From assembly GCA_964347035.1 (NCBI GenBank), contig CAYFXE010000074.1, positions 1-5,726 on the forward strand: DNA of 5,726 nucleotides. Reading direction: 5' to 3'. Below the pieces are notes generated by a model. The model did no database searches. It was not told the DNA's origin and saw nothing but the letters and a program-made list of their open reading frames with translations. Numbering within the stretch: position 1 is the first letter of the stretch; the number at the start of each line of letters is the position of its first letter. This DNA is from CAYFXE01 sp964347035 (GTDB lineage: Bacteria; Acidobacteriota; Aminicenantia; Aminicenantales; Aminicenantaceae). The position numbers and the translations under genes are program-made. This document shows positions 1 to 5,726 of the stretch, one piece after another.

Positions 1-389
1 TGGAGTTCATCGCCAGAGTCACCTCACACATCCCTGACAAGGGACAGGTCATGGTACGTTATTACGGCCTCTATTCTAATGCCCATAGAGGAAAGATGAG
101 GAAAATCCGTGAGGCAGCCAATCCCTCCCTGATCATCGAACAAGAGGAGCCGTTTGTCCCTTCAAAGGGATGGGCAGAGATGATAAGAAAAGTCTACGAG
201 GTGGATCCTCTCCTCTGTCCTTCCTGTGGAGGTCAAATGAAGATTATCTCTTTCATTGAAGACCATAAAGTTATTGATAAGATCATCGATCACCTGAAGC
301 TTACCTTCATGGCTGAGAGGCCCCCTCCGCCTCAATGTGTCCAGCAGGATCTCCTGATGGCAGCCGAGGAGAGTGAGGAGTATTTCTGA
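1..389 (+). CDS. IS91-family transposase, C-terminal fragment (5' end outside window)
   Basis: Y2-type rolling-circle (HUH) transposases of the IS91/ISCR group nick one strand at the element end and move it by rolling-circle-like transposition. Only the last 128 residues are visible. The frame is open from base 3, so the ATG at 51 is internal and the gene continues off the left edge. Recognisable family features are the segment VRYYGLYSNAHRGK, then GWAEMIRKVYEVDPLLCPSCGG with a CxxC pair, then a hydrophobic stretch and an IIDHL helix near the C-terminus. The catalytic tyrosines and HUH motif would lie upstream and are not seen, so activity cannot be judged. The gene ends at TGA 387-389 and converges on the minus-strand kinase gene. 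The short acidic tail after the proline run looks like a natural end, with no frameshift in the visible part. Confidence 0.88.
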   Translation, partial: EFIARVTSHIPDKGQVMVRYYGLYSNAHRGKMRKIREAANPSLIIEQEEPFVPSKGWAEMIRKVYEVDPLLCPSCGGQMKIISFIEDHKVIDKIIDHLKLTFMAERPPPPQCVQQDLLMAAEESEEYF

Positions 390-440
390 GGGCCTCTGCG
401 GCTGTTTTCTCCCTATTCAAGGGCCGAGTCTATCTTGAAC
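1..440 (+). mobile_element. IS91-like insertion element, right portion; end not firmly placed
   Basis: The element is inferred from the transposase fragment. IS91-type elements lack classical terminal inverted repeats and target duplications, and insert next to a GAAC/CAAG-type tetranucleotide. In the non-coding stretch after the transposase such tetranucleotides occur at 418-421 (CAAG), 434-437 (CTTG) and 437-440 (GAAC). The overlapping CTTGAAC at 434-440 is used as a nominal right limit only. A weak GCC/GGC stem at about 392-402 lies just past the stop codon and could belong to the terminal structure. Tetranucleotides are common by chance, so the boundary is a guess. The existence of the element is much better supported than its end. 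Confidence 0.5.
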
Positions 441-515
441 ATGTTGATTTGGAGGCATCGGGTGAATTGGGCTGCTTTCTGGATCTTTGACCTTGTCGTT
501 TTGGATGTGAGAATC
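390..515. other. Intergenic region between convergent transposase and kinase genes
   Basis: There is no open reading frame of note on either strand in these 126 bases. The region holds the probable end of the IS91-like element and the 3' flank of the kinase gene. I see no convincing intrinsic terminator: the only stem is a 3-bp GCC/GGC pairing near 392-402 followed by a short T-rich run, too weak to call. A loose similarity exists between CGGGTGAATTGGG (about 460-472) and the sequence just inside the kinase gene end (about 533-547). Confidence 0.5.
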
Positions 516-2684
516 TTATCTCAGCATGTTAACGGGTGGAAATTGGGTGAAATTGCGAGGGATTTGCCGTAAGCGCAAAAACGAAATTCCTATCAATCTC
601 CCTTTTCCCGGCTCACTGATGACTTTTATCCGACCGCCGTGAGCTTCTGTAATATGCTGGACCAACGTTAAACCCAAGCCGCTTCTCCTGGTATCGGAGA
701 CCATTTCGCTCTTAGAACGGTAAAATCTTTGGAAGATACTCGATATTTCTTTAGAAGCGATACCTATGCCTTTATCGGCGACTTGAAGGACAGCATCTTC
801 ATCCTCTCGGGATAATTTTATGGTTACTTCTTTTTTATCTGGCGAAAATTTCATGGCATTGCTCAGGAGGTTGACCAAGACACTGGCCAAGGCTTCGGCA
901 TCAAAATTCATATCGGGAAGGTCGGATGCGATCTCCTCCTGGAGGACAAATCCCTTTTTCTCCAGATGGTAGCGGTAGGATTCAACAGTGTTTCGGATGA
1001 CCTGAGCGAGATTGCCCTTCTTGAAGTCAAATTCCTTTCTCCCCATCTCAATCCGGGAAAAATCCAATACGTTGTTGATCAGGTGCGACAGACGCTCGCT
1101 CTCTTTGGTGATGATCTCATAGCTCTCTTTTCGTTCATTATCCGAGAGGTTTTCTTTATGTTGGAGCGTTTCTCCGTACAGACGGATGAGGGTGAGGGGA
1201 GTCTTGAGCTCGTGGGAGATGTTGTGGACGAACTCTGTTTTGAGGCGGGTGGTTTCTGCCTCGCGTGAGATATCGCGCACGATCAGGAATGCACCCAACA
1301 GCATCAGGACCACAACAAAAGCCAGAAGGATTCCGTAGAGCCAGTTTTCTCGGCGGGCTGTTCGCTCGAGGTCTTTGAGTGCTGGCTGGGAGACGAGGAG
1401 TTTCCAGGGGAAAGGGAATTGTCGATAGGAGAGTGTTAAGGACTCATTCGTGTCTAATTCCTCACTTTCAAATTGTGNNNNNNNNNNAGCGTGGGCAGCC
1501 ATGATTTGAATATTGAGTCCAGTCTCCTTTTTGATATCTTCGATGATATTAGGCAGAATTTCATTTTTAAGAACACTATTATCCCAGGAAAAACCTCCTA
1601 TAAAGCTTTTTCCCGACTGAAAATCAGGGAGCGGGGCGTAAGAGACCAAACTGAAGTCTTCGTTCTGAGTCGCCACCAGCCGTCCCTGCGGAGTTTCACT
1701 TCCCAATCGGTAAAGAATCTGCTTATCTTTGATTTTTGGAATAACTTCACTTTTTATAAATTCGCTGAAGATCAGTCTATCTAGGTAAGGAGATTGCTGT
1801 TTTTGGAGAGCATCATAAGATTCTTGGAGATTTGGGTATTTTTCTATCGATCCATTCTTTTCAAGTACAGATTCGATCTCGGTCGTGAAGAAATCATAGG
1901 AAGGGAGGTCGATCAGCCAAGAGCCGGTCCGGATTTTTTCGTAAAGACTGAGAAGAATTTTTAGACTGAGTTCATTTCGTTGTCTTCGCTTCTCGATTTC
2001 ATAAAGCTGGAAGGCCGCGAGAATACCGTAGGGATGTCCGGCTTTGTTTTTAAATTGTCCATAATCGACGGCGAGTTCTTCATAAATCCTGTAAGCTTTT
2101 GCATAATCTCTAGAGGCCAAATAACAGCGCCCTAAAGATTCGAGGGCCACAGCCTTGTGTTTATCAGCGGGAGCGAGGGAGGCGCACCTGAGGTATGCTT
2201 CAGCCGCTTGGGCATAATTCCTCCGAGAAAATTCCAGAGATTCTGCTCTCTTGAGCATACTAGCAAATTCACTTTTCTCCTGAACCATGTCGGTGGCAAT
2301 GATCGCCGTGTTTCCTCTTCCTGTTTTGGGGACGACGACTTGATATTCGGCATCGAGTAAGAAGAGTTTTCCGGCAATGCTTTGGGATTGGGGAGGATTA
2401 TTCTGGAGACTTGTTTCCGTATCTTCTGAATAAAGGAGTCTGGAAAACTTTTCTGGATCTAAGGCTTTCCTTTCCGCATCAAAGAGTGCATCCTCCATGG
2501 ATTTCAAGGCCGCCTCTCCCGATATCCAGAGGTTTGATTCCAGGATATTTTTGACGGCTTCCCGTCTTTTGGAGAAGGTGGTGAAGCTCAGATAGCCGAC
2601 AACAAGAGAGGGGAGGAGGATGGCGATCAGGAAAATGAAGACGATCTTCCTCCTGGCCAGGATGCCTTGAGTGAATAACTTCAT
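516..2684 (-). CDS. Membrane sensor histidine kinase with extracytoplasmic TPR-like sensor
   Basis: This is a 722-residue sensor kinase that would phosphorylate a response regulator. A short basic N-terminus precedes TM1 at about 14-34. The extracytoplasmic region (about 35-448) holds two TPR-like helical hairpins at about 143-209. Residues about 320-435 may form a Cache/PAS-like fold ending in FPWKLLVSQP. TM2 spans about 449-469. HisKA follows almost directly, with phosphoacceptor H491 in HNISHELKTP and no room for a HAMP domain. The HATPase domain shows the N box (N605, N609), G1 box D637-K-G-I-G, F box F651-QRFYR and G2 box G669-L-G-L, so it looks catalytically complete. Four residues (400-403) are unknown because of ten N. 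The ATG at 2684 fits the TM1 position, though its Shine-Dalgarno is weak. The ligand is unknown. No response regulator is in the window, and the gene ends close to an IS91-like element. Confidence 0.93.
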   Translation of the reverse strand: MKLFTQGILARRKIVFIFLIAILLPSLVVGYLSFTTFSKRREAVKNILESNLWISGEAALKSMEDALFDAERKALDPEKFSRLLYSEDTETSLQNNPPQSQSIAGKLFLLDAEYQVVVPKTGRGNTAIIATDMVQEKSEFASMLKRAESLEFSRRNYAQAAEAYLRCASLAPADKHKAVALESLGRCYLASRDYAKAYRIYEELAVDYGQFKNKAGHPYGILAAFQLYEIEKRRQRNELSLKILLSLYEKIRTGSWLIDLPSYDFFTTEIESVLEKNGSIEKYPNLQESYDALQKQQSPYLDRLIFSEFIKSEVIPKIKDKQILYRLGSETPQGRLVATQNEDFSLVSYAPLPDFQSGKSFIGGFSWDNSVLKNEILPNIIEDIKKETGLNIQIMAAHAXXXXQFESEELDTNESLTLSYRQFPFPWKLLVSQPALKDLERTARRENWLYGILLAFVVVLMLLGAFLIVRDISREAETTRLKTEFVHNISHELKTPLTLIRLYGETLQHKENLSDNERKESYEIITKESERLSHLINNVLDFSRIEMGRKEFDFKKGNLAQVIRNTVESYRYHLEKKGFVLQEEIASDLPDMNFDAEALASVLVNLLSNAMKFSPDKKEVTIKLSREDEDAVLQVADKGIGIASKEISSIFQRFYRSKSEMVSDTRRSGLGLTLVQHITEAHGGRIKVISEPGKGRLIGISFLRLRQIPRNFTQFPPVNMLR
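1478..1487. other. Run of ten N (scaffold gap or masked bases) inside the kinase gene
   Basis: Ten consecutive N interrupt the kinase gene in the part encoding the extracytoplasmic sensor, close before TM2. The kinase frame is open and in phase on both sides, with sensible protein sequence flanking the gap, so the true missing length is either 10 or differs from it by a multiple of three. A fixed-size placeholder gap would mean the kinase length of 722 residues is only nominal. Confidence 0.95.
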
Positions 2685-2726
2685 GACCTAGGTCGAGACA
2701 TAACTTATAGAGCTGAATTCACCCCG

Positions 2727-2757
2727 ATTGTATCAAAATCACCCTTCAAAATGTCAA
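2727..2757 (-). promoter_or_regulatory. Candidate sigma-70-type promoter for the kinase gene
   Basis: On the minus strand a perfect -35 hexamer TTGACA (2757-2752) is followed after 19 bases by TACAAT (2732-2727), a 5-of-6 match to the -10 consensus. A 17-base spacing is met by GATACA, a poorer match. The -10 lies about 42 bases before the kinase ATG, giving a short leader. The spacing is longer than ideal, which fits a promoter that needs an activator. The region lies in a 134-base gap after the propeller stop, supporting separate transcription of the kinase. Confidence 0.5.
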
Positions 2758-2787
2758 AAAAATGTAAAACTTTGTCACCGAATGTCA
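2750..2787. repeat. Four phased TGTCA-type direct repeats, candidate response-regulator operator
   Basis: On the plus strand, heptamers AATGTCA (2750-2756), AATGTAA (2761-2767), TTTGTCA (2771-2777) and AATGTCA (2781-2787) follow one another with start-to-start distances of 11, 10 and 10 bases, about one helical turn each. The first overlaps the -35 hexamer of the proposed kinase promoter. Tandem heptamers with a TGTCA core at 11-base period are the layout of PhoB boxes, and on the other strand they read like the TTnACA repeats of Bacillus PhoP sites. Binding by an OmpR/PhoB-family regulator is inference from layout only. Confidence 0.45.
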
Positions 2788-2792
2788 GATAA

Positions 2793-2810
2793 AGAAATTG
2801 GAGAAATTGG
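2793..2810. repeat. Perfect 9-bp tandem duplication
   Basis: AGAAATTGG occurs twice back to back (2793-2801 and 2802-2810), just after the propeller gene stop codon and next to the TGTCA repeat array. It could be a slippage duplication or a part of the control region. No function can be assigned. Confidence 0.6.
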
Positions 2811-2818
2811 AGACGGTT

Positions 2819-4657
2819 CTATTTTTTAGGAAGGAAGTTATCCATGGCGTAGATTTCTTTTATTCTCTGACCAGCTCGAAAGGCGATATGTTGTCCTTCG
2901 GGATGAATACGAAGAGTGCGCACCCTGTCCATCTGTAATCCGAGGTTTTGGGGTTCTCCTCCTGCCGCTGGAACCCGCCAAAAATTAAATTTATAGCCTC
3001 TCTGGATTTTACTTTCCGCAAAGAGCAAATCTTTCCCATCAGGAGTCCAATCTGCAGTCGTGATGTTTAATCCTTTTTTCAACCTGACCACTTCTTTTGC
3101 TTCTCCTCCTGAGACTGGTATTACTTTCAGAATAGATTCTAGTGTATCCCGATCTCGGACATTGAATACCAAGAACTGTCCGTCTGGTGAGAGGGCCAGA
3201 TCTTGGGGAAAGAAAGGTCGGCCTCTCAGGTAGTAACGCTGAAAATTATCACGATGGATTTCCATCTTTTCTTTGGAAACAAGGTCATACATCATTATGC
3301 TGGCAATTTCTTGTTGCGGAGCTTTGTGCATATAAAATATCTTTCTACCATCATGAGACCAGACAGGAGCTCCGACAACATCCTCTTTGTCAAACTTGAG
3401 AATGGATGTGAAATTCCCTTTTTTAACGTCTATTTTATAGAATCCCTCCTGATTTTCCGTTTCGCTTCCTACCGATAGAATGTAATTTCCATCAGGGGAC
3501 CAGCATGTTCCCCGTATGTACCTCAATTCTGGTTGTATCTCATGTTCCTTGCCTTTCTCTATGGAGCGGATAATGAGGACTGATTTCAAATCTGCAGCAT
3601 CAGAAATATAAGCTAAGAATTTTCCATCAGGTGACCAGTCGGGAGCCATTGCAGAGCCGACAAAGCTCTCGGAGGCTTTCTTTGGATTCGACTGGATTTC
3701 ATGAGTTTGGGTGTCAAGCGCGGCTGTGAAGACATCACTGACCATGGTCTCAGAAGCATAATAGAGCGAGCCTTTCTTATCAAAACCTTTGGGCCAGATT
3801 GCTCCCATATCCTTTTTAACGAGCACAGGCTCTCCTTGAGGCCTGCCTTCTGCTATCCGTATAGCCCATATGCTTATAGACCCGGTGCGATCGCTGACAA
3901 AGATAAGACTTTTCCCATCTGGAGCCCATCCGAGGACAAAATCATCGGCGGGGTGCTCGACAAGAGCCACCTCGTGATATCCATCAGTCGAGAGGAGGAA
4001 GATATCACGCCTCGGAGAATCTTTTTGTTGTGAGTCAAAAACAACGTTACGGCCGTCAGGTGAGAAGAGCTCTCCTATCCTGAATCCATCCCTGCGAGGG
4101 AGTCTATCGAATGTCTTGAGAACGTGTACTGAACCGTCTGTCACAGATATCATCACCAGCTTGCGGGTTTTATCTTTTTTGATAAATTCGGCTAATATGT
4201 ACTCGCCATCTGATGACCAATCGAGCGGGTTCACTTTCTCCAAATCATAATTACTGTAGAGAACTTTCGCGTTGGAACCGTTGAACCCAATGATGCGCAG
4301 TTCCTTAAAAGCATCCTTTAAGTTGTACTGCTCATCCCAAGCATCTTCGAAGGCGAAAACATCCTTGAATTTCAGCCAAGAGTAAGCCACCTTTTTTCCA
4401 TCCGGAGACCATATGCTGCCACCCCAATGAAATTCAATCGGCCTCTTTGCTGGATTTTCTTTTAATGTAGAAGGAATCTTTTCATTAGTAATGTAGTGTT
4501 TCTTTTTGGTGGCGAACTCAAGAGCACAGACGTTTATGGAACTCATGTCACTATACAAAAGATAACGGCCATCGGGAGATGGTCTTCCCATGTTGCCTCT
4601 GCCGCCCATCTTTGCATAATCAAAGACTTTACGGATTCTAAATTCTTTATCACCCAT
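2819..4657 (-). CDS. TolB-like beta-propeller protein, likely 3' part of a split TPR-propeller gene
   Basis: These 612 residues are built almost entirely of PD40/TolB-type blades. Twelve blade motifs of the form W-S-P-D-G-K are visible, starting near residues 27, 83, 147, 199, 244, 292 (degenerate), 341, 386, 433, 490, 537 and 585. That number fits two six-bladed propellers in tandem. Such domains usually bind proteins or peptides, and no catalytic motif of the prolyl oligopeptidase type is present. The ATG at 4657 directly follows, in the same frame, the TAG that ends the TPR protein. The frame has no signal peptide and no Shine-Dalgarno before its ATG, whereas the TPR frame has both, so this is probably the body of one secreted TPR-propeller protein of about 736 codons. 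Its C-terminus (YAMDNFLPKK) matches that of the upstream paralogue. Partner and pathway are unknown. Confidence 0.85.
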   Translation of the reverse strand: MGDKEFRIRKVFDYAKMGGRGNMGRPSPDGRYLLYSDMSSINVCALEFATKKKHYITNEKIPSTLKENPAKRPIEFHWGGSIWSPDGKKVAYSWLKFKDVFAFEDAWDEQYNLKDAFKELRIIGFNGSNAKVLYSNYDLEKVNPLDWSSDGEYILAEFIKKDKTRKLVMISVTDGSVHVLKTFDRLPRRDGFRIGELFSPDGRNVVFDSQQKDSPRRDIFLLSTDGYHEVALVEHPADDFVLGWAPDGKSLIFVSDRTGSISIWAIRIAEGRPQGEPVLVKKDMGAIWPKGFDKKGSLYYASETMVSDVFTAALDTQTHEIQSNPKKASESFVGSAMAPDWSPDGKFLAYISDAADLKSVLIIRSIEKGKEHEIQPELRYIRGTCWSPDGNYILSVGSETENQEGFYKIDVKKGNFTSILKFDKEDVVGAPVWSHDGRKIFYMHKAPQQEIASIMMYDLVSKEKMEIHRDNFQRYYLRGRPFFPQDLALSPDGQFLVFNVRDRDTLESILKVIPVSGGEAKEVVRLKKGLNITTADWTPDGKDLLFAESKIQRGYKFNFWRVPAAGGEPQNLGLQMDRVRTLRIHPEGQHIAFRAGQRIKEIYAMDNFLPKK

Positions 4658-4660
4658 CTA
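4655..4660 (-). other. In-frame TAG immediately followed by ATG between TPR and propeller frames
   Basis: Reading the minus strand, the codons run GTC ATA TAG ATG GGT GAT with no change of frame, so one stop codon is all that separates the TPR protein from the propeller. The 20 bases before the ATG contain no Shine-Dalgarno at a usable distance; AAAGGG lies about 18 bases away. TAG differs by one base from AAG (Lys) or GAG (Glu), either of which would fit the polar linker here. Both propeller genes in the window also end in TAG at homologous positions, which argues against general reassignment of TAG as a sense codon. Confidence 0.8.
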
Positions 4661-5029
4661 TATGACGTTTTGTGCCCTTTCGATGACGGATAATTTCTCT
4701 TTGGCTATCTTGACCGTCTCGATTTGTTCGGGGAAATTCTCGACGACCTTTCGGTAAGCCTTAGGGGCTTCTTTGAGGCCTAATTTTTCGTAGCAGAGAC
4801 CGACATGGAGCTGGGCCTTGGCGGCCACTTCACGATTGTCGGTAAACTGTTCGAGTATTTTTTTGTAGAGATCGATGGCTTTCTCCAATTCCCCTTTTGC
4901 CTCCTCCAGGTAGAGGGCTTTTTCGAACATCTCACCCGCTGTTTGTTGAGAAGAGAGATTATCATGAAGAAGGAGGAAACTTAGAACTAACACGAAGAAA
5001 CAAAAGTATGTTCTTTTTGCGTTTTTCAT
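4658..5029 (-). CDS. Small secreted TPR protein, likely N-terminal part of a split TPR-propeller gene
   Basis: The 123-residue product starts with a Sec-type signal peptide: basic MKNAKR, hydrophobic core at about 8-21, likely cleavage around residues 26-29 (SSQQ). No lipobox cysteine is at the cleavage region. Two TPR hairpins follow at about 32-65 and 69-100, the second with the typical A-x-x-x-L-G-x-C-Y-x-K-L-G pattern, resembling YbgF/BamD-like repeats. A charged helix (about 103-120) leads to the TAG. The start at 5029 is fixed by the signal peptide and by AGGAGAG (5040-5034) at good spacing. It lies 9 bases past the stop of the upstream propeller gene, so the two are likely co-transcribed and translationally coupled. 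As far as I recognise the family, this module is normally fused to the propeller that follows here, so it may be a truncated product. Confidence 0.85.
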   Translation of the reverse strand: MKNAKRTYFCFFVLVLSFLLLHDNLSSQQTAGEMFEKALYLEEAKGELEKAIDLYKKILEQFTDNREVAAKAQLHVGLCYEKLGLKEAPKAYRKVVENFPEQIETVKIAKEKLSVIERAQNVI

Positions 5030-5033
5030 GATT

Positions 5034-5040
5034 CTCTCCT
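5034..5040 (-). promoter_or_regulatory. Shine-Dalgarno of the TPR gene, overlapping the upstream stop codon
   Basis: On the minus strand AGGAGAG (5040-5034) precedes the ATG at 5029 by four bases (AATC), and its AG is shared with the TAG stop (5041-5039) of the upstream propeller gene. This overlap decides the TPR start and indicates translational coupling. It also contrasts with the absence of any such site before the ATG at 4657. Confidence 0.8.
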
Positions 5041-5726
5041 ATTTACTTTTCTCTCTAGGCAGGAAGTTCTCCATGATCCAAACTTCTGGGAATTTGTTGG
5101 TGTACCCGGTGGATGAAAAGCCAAGATGGAGACCGTCTGGATGAACGGTCAAATGCCGGAATCGGCTCATCGTCAAATCAAGCTTTTGAGGTTCGCCACC
5201 TTCTGCATGAATACGCCACATATCCCATTTTTCATCCTGAGCAGTATAACCCTCCTCGTACAAGCGGACCTTAGGAAAGAGGATAAAACGTCCGTCAGCA
5301 GTCCAGGCGGGAGTGAGAACGAAATTTCCATCTTGCTTAAAACTATGGAGTTCCCGAGGTTCTCCTCCGGCGGTAGGGATTGTCCTCAGCACTCTTTTCT
5401 TTTCTCTATTCAACAGAACTAGGGACTTTCCATCCGGAGAAATATCGATATCTTTTGCGTCAGATGGGGTACCAGCGAGTTTTGTATCCTGGCCTGTTTC
5501 AAAGTCATGGACGAAAATGAAAGACGTGTTGGCTTTGCGATTACCTCTAGTATAGAAAATTGCTTTTCCATCAAGAGACCATCTGTGTGAGTAGATCCGA
5601 TCTAGTTTATTTTCGCAGACAACAACGGGTTCATACTCACCTGTCTGGACATCGATCCTGAAAATACCGTTCTGTCCTTCTTCTTCGAATCCCTCTAAAG
5701 AAATAGAATTGCCATCAGGCGACCAC
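5039..5726 (-). CDS. TolB-like beta-propeller protein, C-terminal part (5' end outside window)
   Basis: The frame is open from the right edge (first full codon 5725-5723) to TAG at 5041-5039, giving 228 visible residues. A TTG at 5413 is internal leucine, not a start, because blade sequence continues without a stop upstream of it. Five blade motifs are visible in order: WSPDGN at the edge, WSLDGK, ISPDGK, WTADGR and HPDGL. They align one to one with the last five blades of the 612-residue propeller downstream. Shared landmarks include GGEP before two strands, WRIHAEGGEPQKLDL against WRVPAAGGEPQNLGL, and the C-terminus IMENFLPREK against AMDNFLPKK. The two genes are therefore tandem paralogues. 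This copy probably also begins with a signal peptide and TPR module, which cannot be checked here. Partner and role are unknown. Confidence 0.88.
   Translation of the reverse strand, partial: WSPDGNSISLEGFEEEGQNGIFRIDVQTGEYEPVVVCENKLDRIYSHRWSLDGKAIFYTRGNRKANTSFIFVHDFETGQDTKLAGTPSDAKDIDISPDGKSLVLLNREKKRVLRTIPTAGGEPRELHSFKQDGNFVLTPAWTADGRFILFPKVRLYEEGYTAQDEKWDMWRIHAEGGEPQKLDLTMSRFRHLTVHPDGLHLGFSSTGYTNKFPEVWIMENFLPREKSK

Noticed and set aside
390..412. Intrinsic terminator after the transposase gene
   Set aside because: The only pairing is a 3-bp GCC/GGC stem followed by an interrupted T run, too weak to support a terminator.
966..1268. Plus-strand open frame of about 100 codons inside the kinase gene
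   Set aside because: It lies antisense to the conserved HisKA and HATPase coding region and has no recognisable protein features.
3486..3638. Near-identical DNA repeats of the type TTTCCATCAGGNGACCA at about 3486-3502 and 3621-3637, with similar copies near 4396 and 5711
   Set aside because: They encode the recurring WSPDGK/N blade motif on the minus strand; the repetition is explained by protein structure, not by a DNA element or CRISPR array.
3701..4033. Plus-strand open frame of about 110 codons inside the propeller gene
   Set aside because: It is antisense to clear propeller blades and its translation looks like shadow sequence without domains.
4658..4660. TAG read as pyrrolysine or as a generally reassigned sense codon
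   Set aside because: Both propeller genes in the window end in TAG at homologous, domain-complete positions, so TAG acts as a normal stop here; a local readthrough event remains possible and is reported separately.
5411..5413. TTG codon as start of a short 124-residue protein
   Set aside because: The frame is open to the right edge of the window and encodes further propeller blades that align with the neighbouring paralogue, so this is an internal leucine codon.

Overview
This looks like a piece of a metagenome-derived bacterial scaffold. A run of ten N at 1478-1487 marks a scaffold join or masked stretch. The minus-strand proteins (a secreted TPR segment followed by long WSPDGK-type beta-propellers, in paralogous copies) resemble families I associate with Candidatus Aminicenantes (OP8) and, less strongly, Acidobacteria. 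This placement is by recognition, with no search behind it.

Layout, left to right. Positions 1-389 (plus strand) hold the C-terminal end of an IS91-family transposase, cut by the window edge. Positions 390-515 contain no gene and probably include the end of that element. Everything to the right is read from the minus strand. In transcription order it holds: the 3' part of a TolB-like propeller gene (5726-5039, 5' end outside the window); a small secreted TPR protein (5029-4658); a 612-residue propeller protein (4657-2819); a 134-base intergenic region with a promoter-like sequence and four phased TGTCA-type repeats; and a 722-residue membrane histidine kinase (2684-516).

The main observation concerns the TPR and propeller reading frames. 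They are in the same frame and separated by a single TAG codon (4660-4658), followed directly by ATG. The TPR part carries the signal peptide and a good ribosome binding site. The propeller part has neither. They therefore look like one gene of about 736 codons interrupted by one nonsense codon, through mutation, sequence error or readthrough, rather than two ordinary genes.

The upstream propeller is a paralogue of the second one: both end in the same NFLP-type tail and their last five blade motifs line up. The TPR start is 9 bases beyond the paralogue's stop, with the Shine-Dalgarno overlapping that stop, so the two are probably co-transcribed. The kinase appears to have its own promoter. 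Its -35 hexamer lies in a helically phased direct-repeat array resembling the binding sites of OmpR/PhoB-type response regulators, which suggests autoregulation. No response regulator is visible. The region beyond the kinase 3' end, where a partner gene could have been, runs into the IS91-like element.
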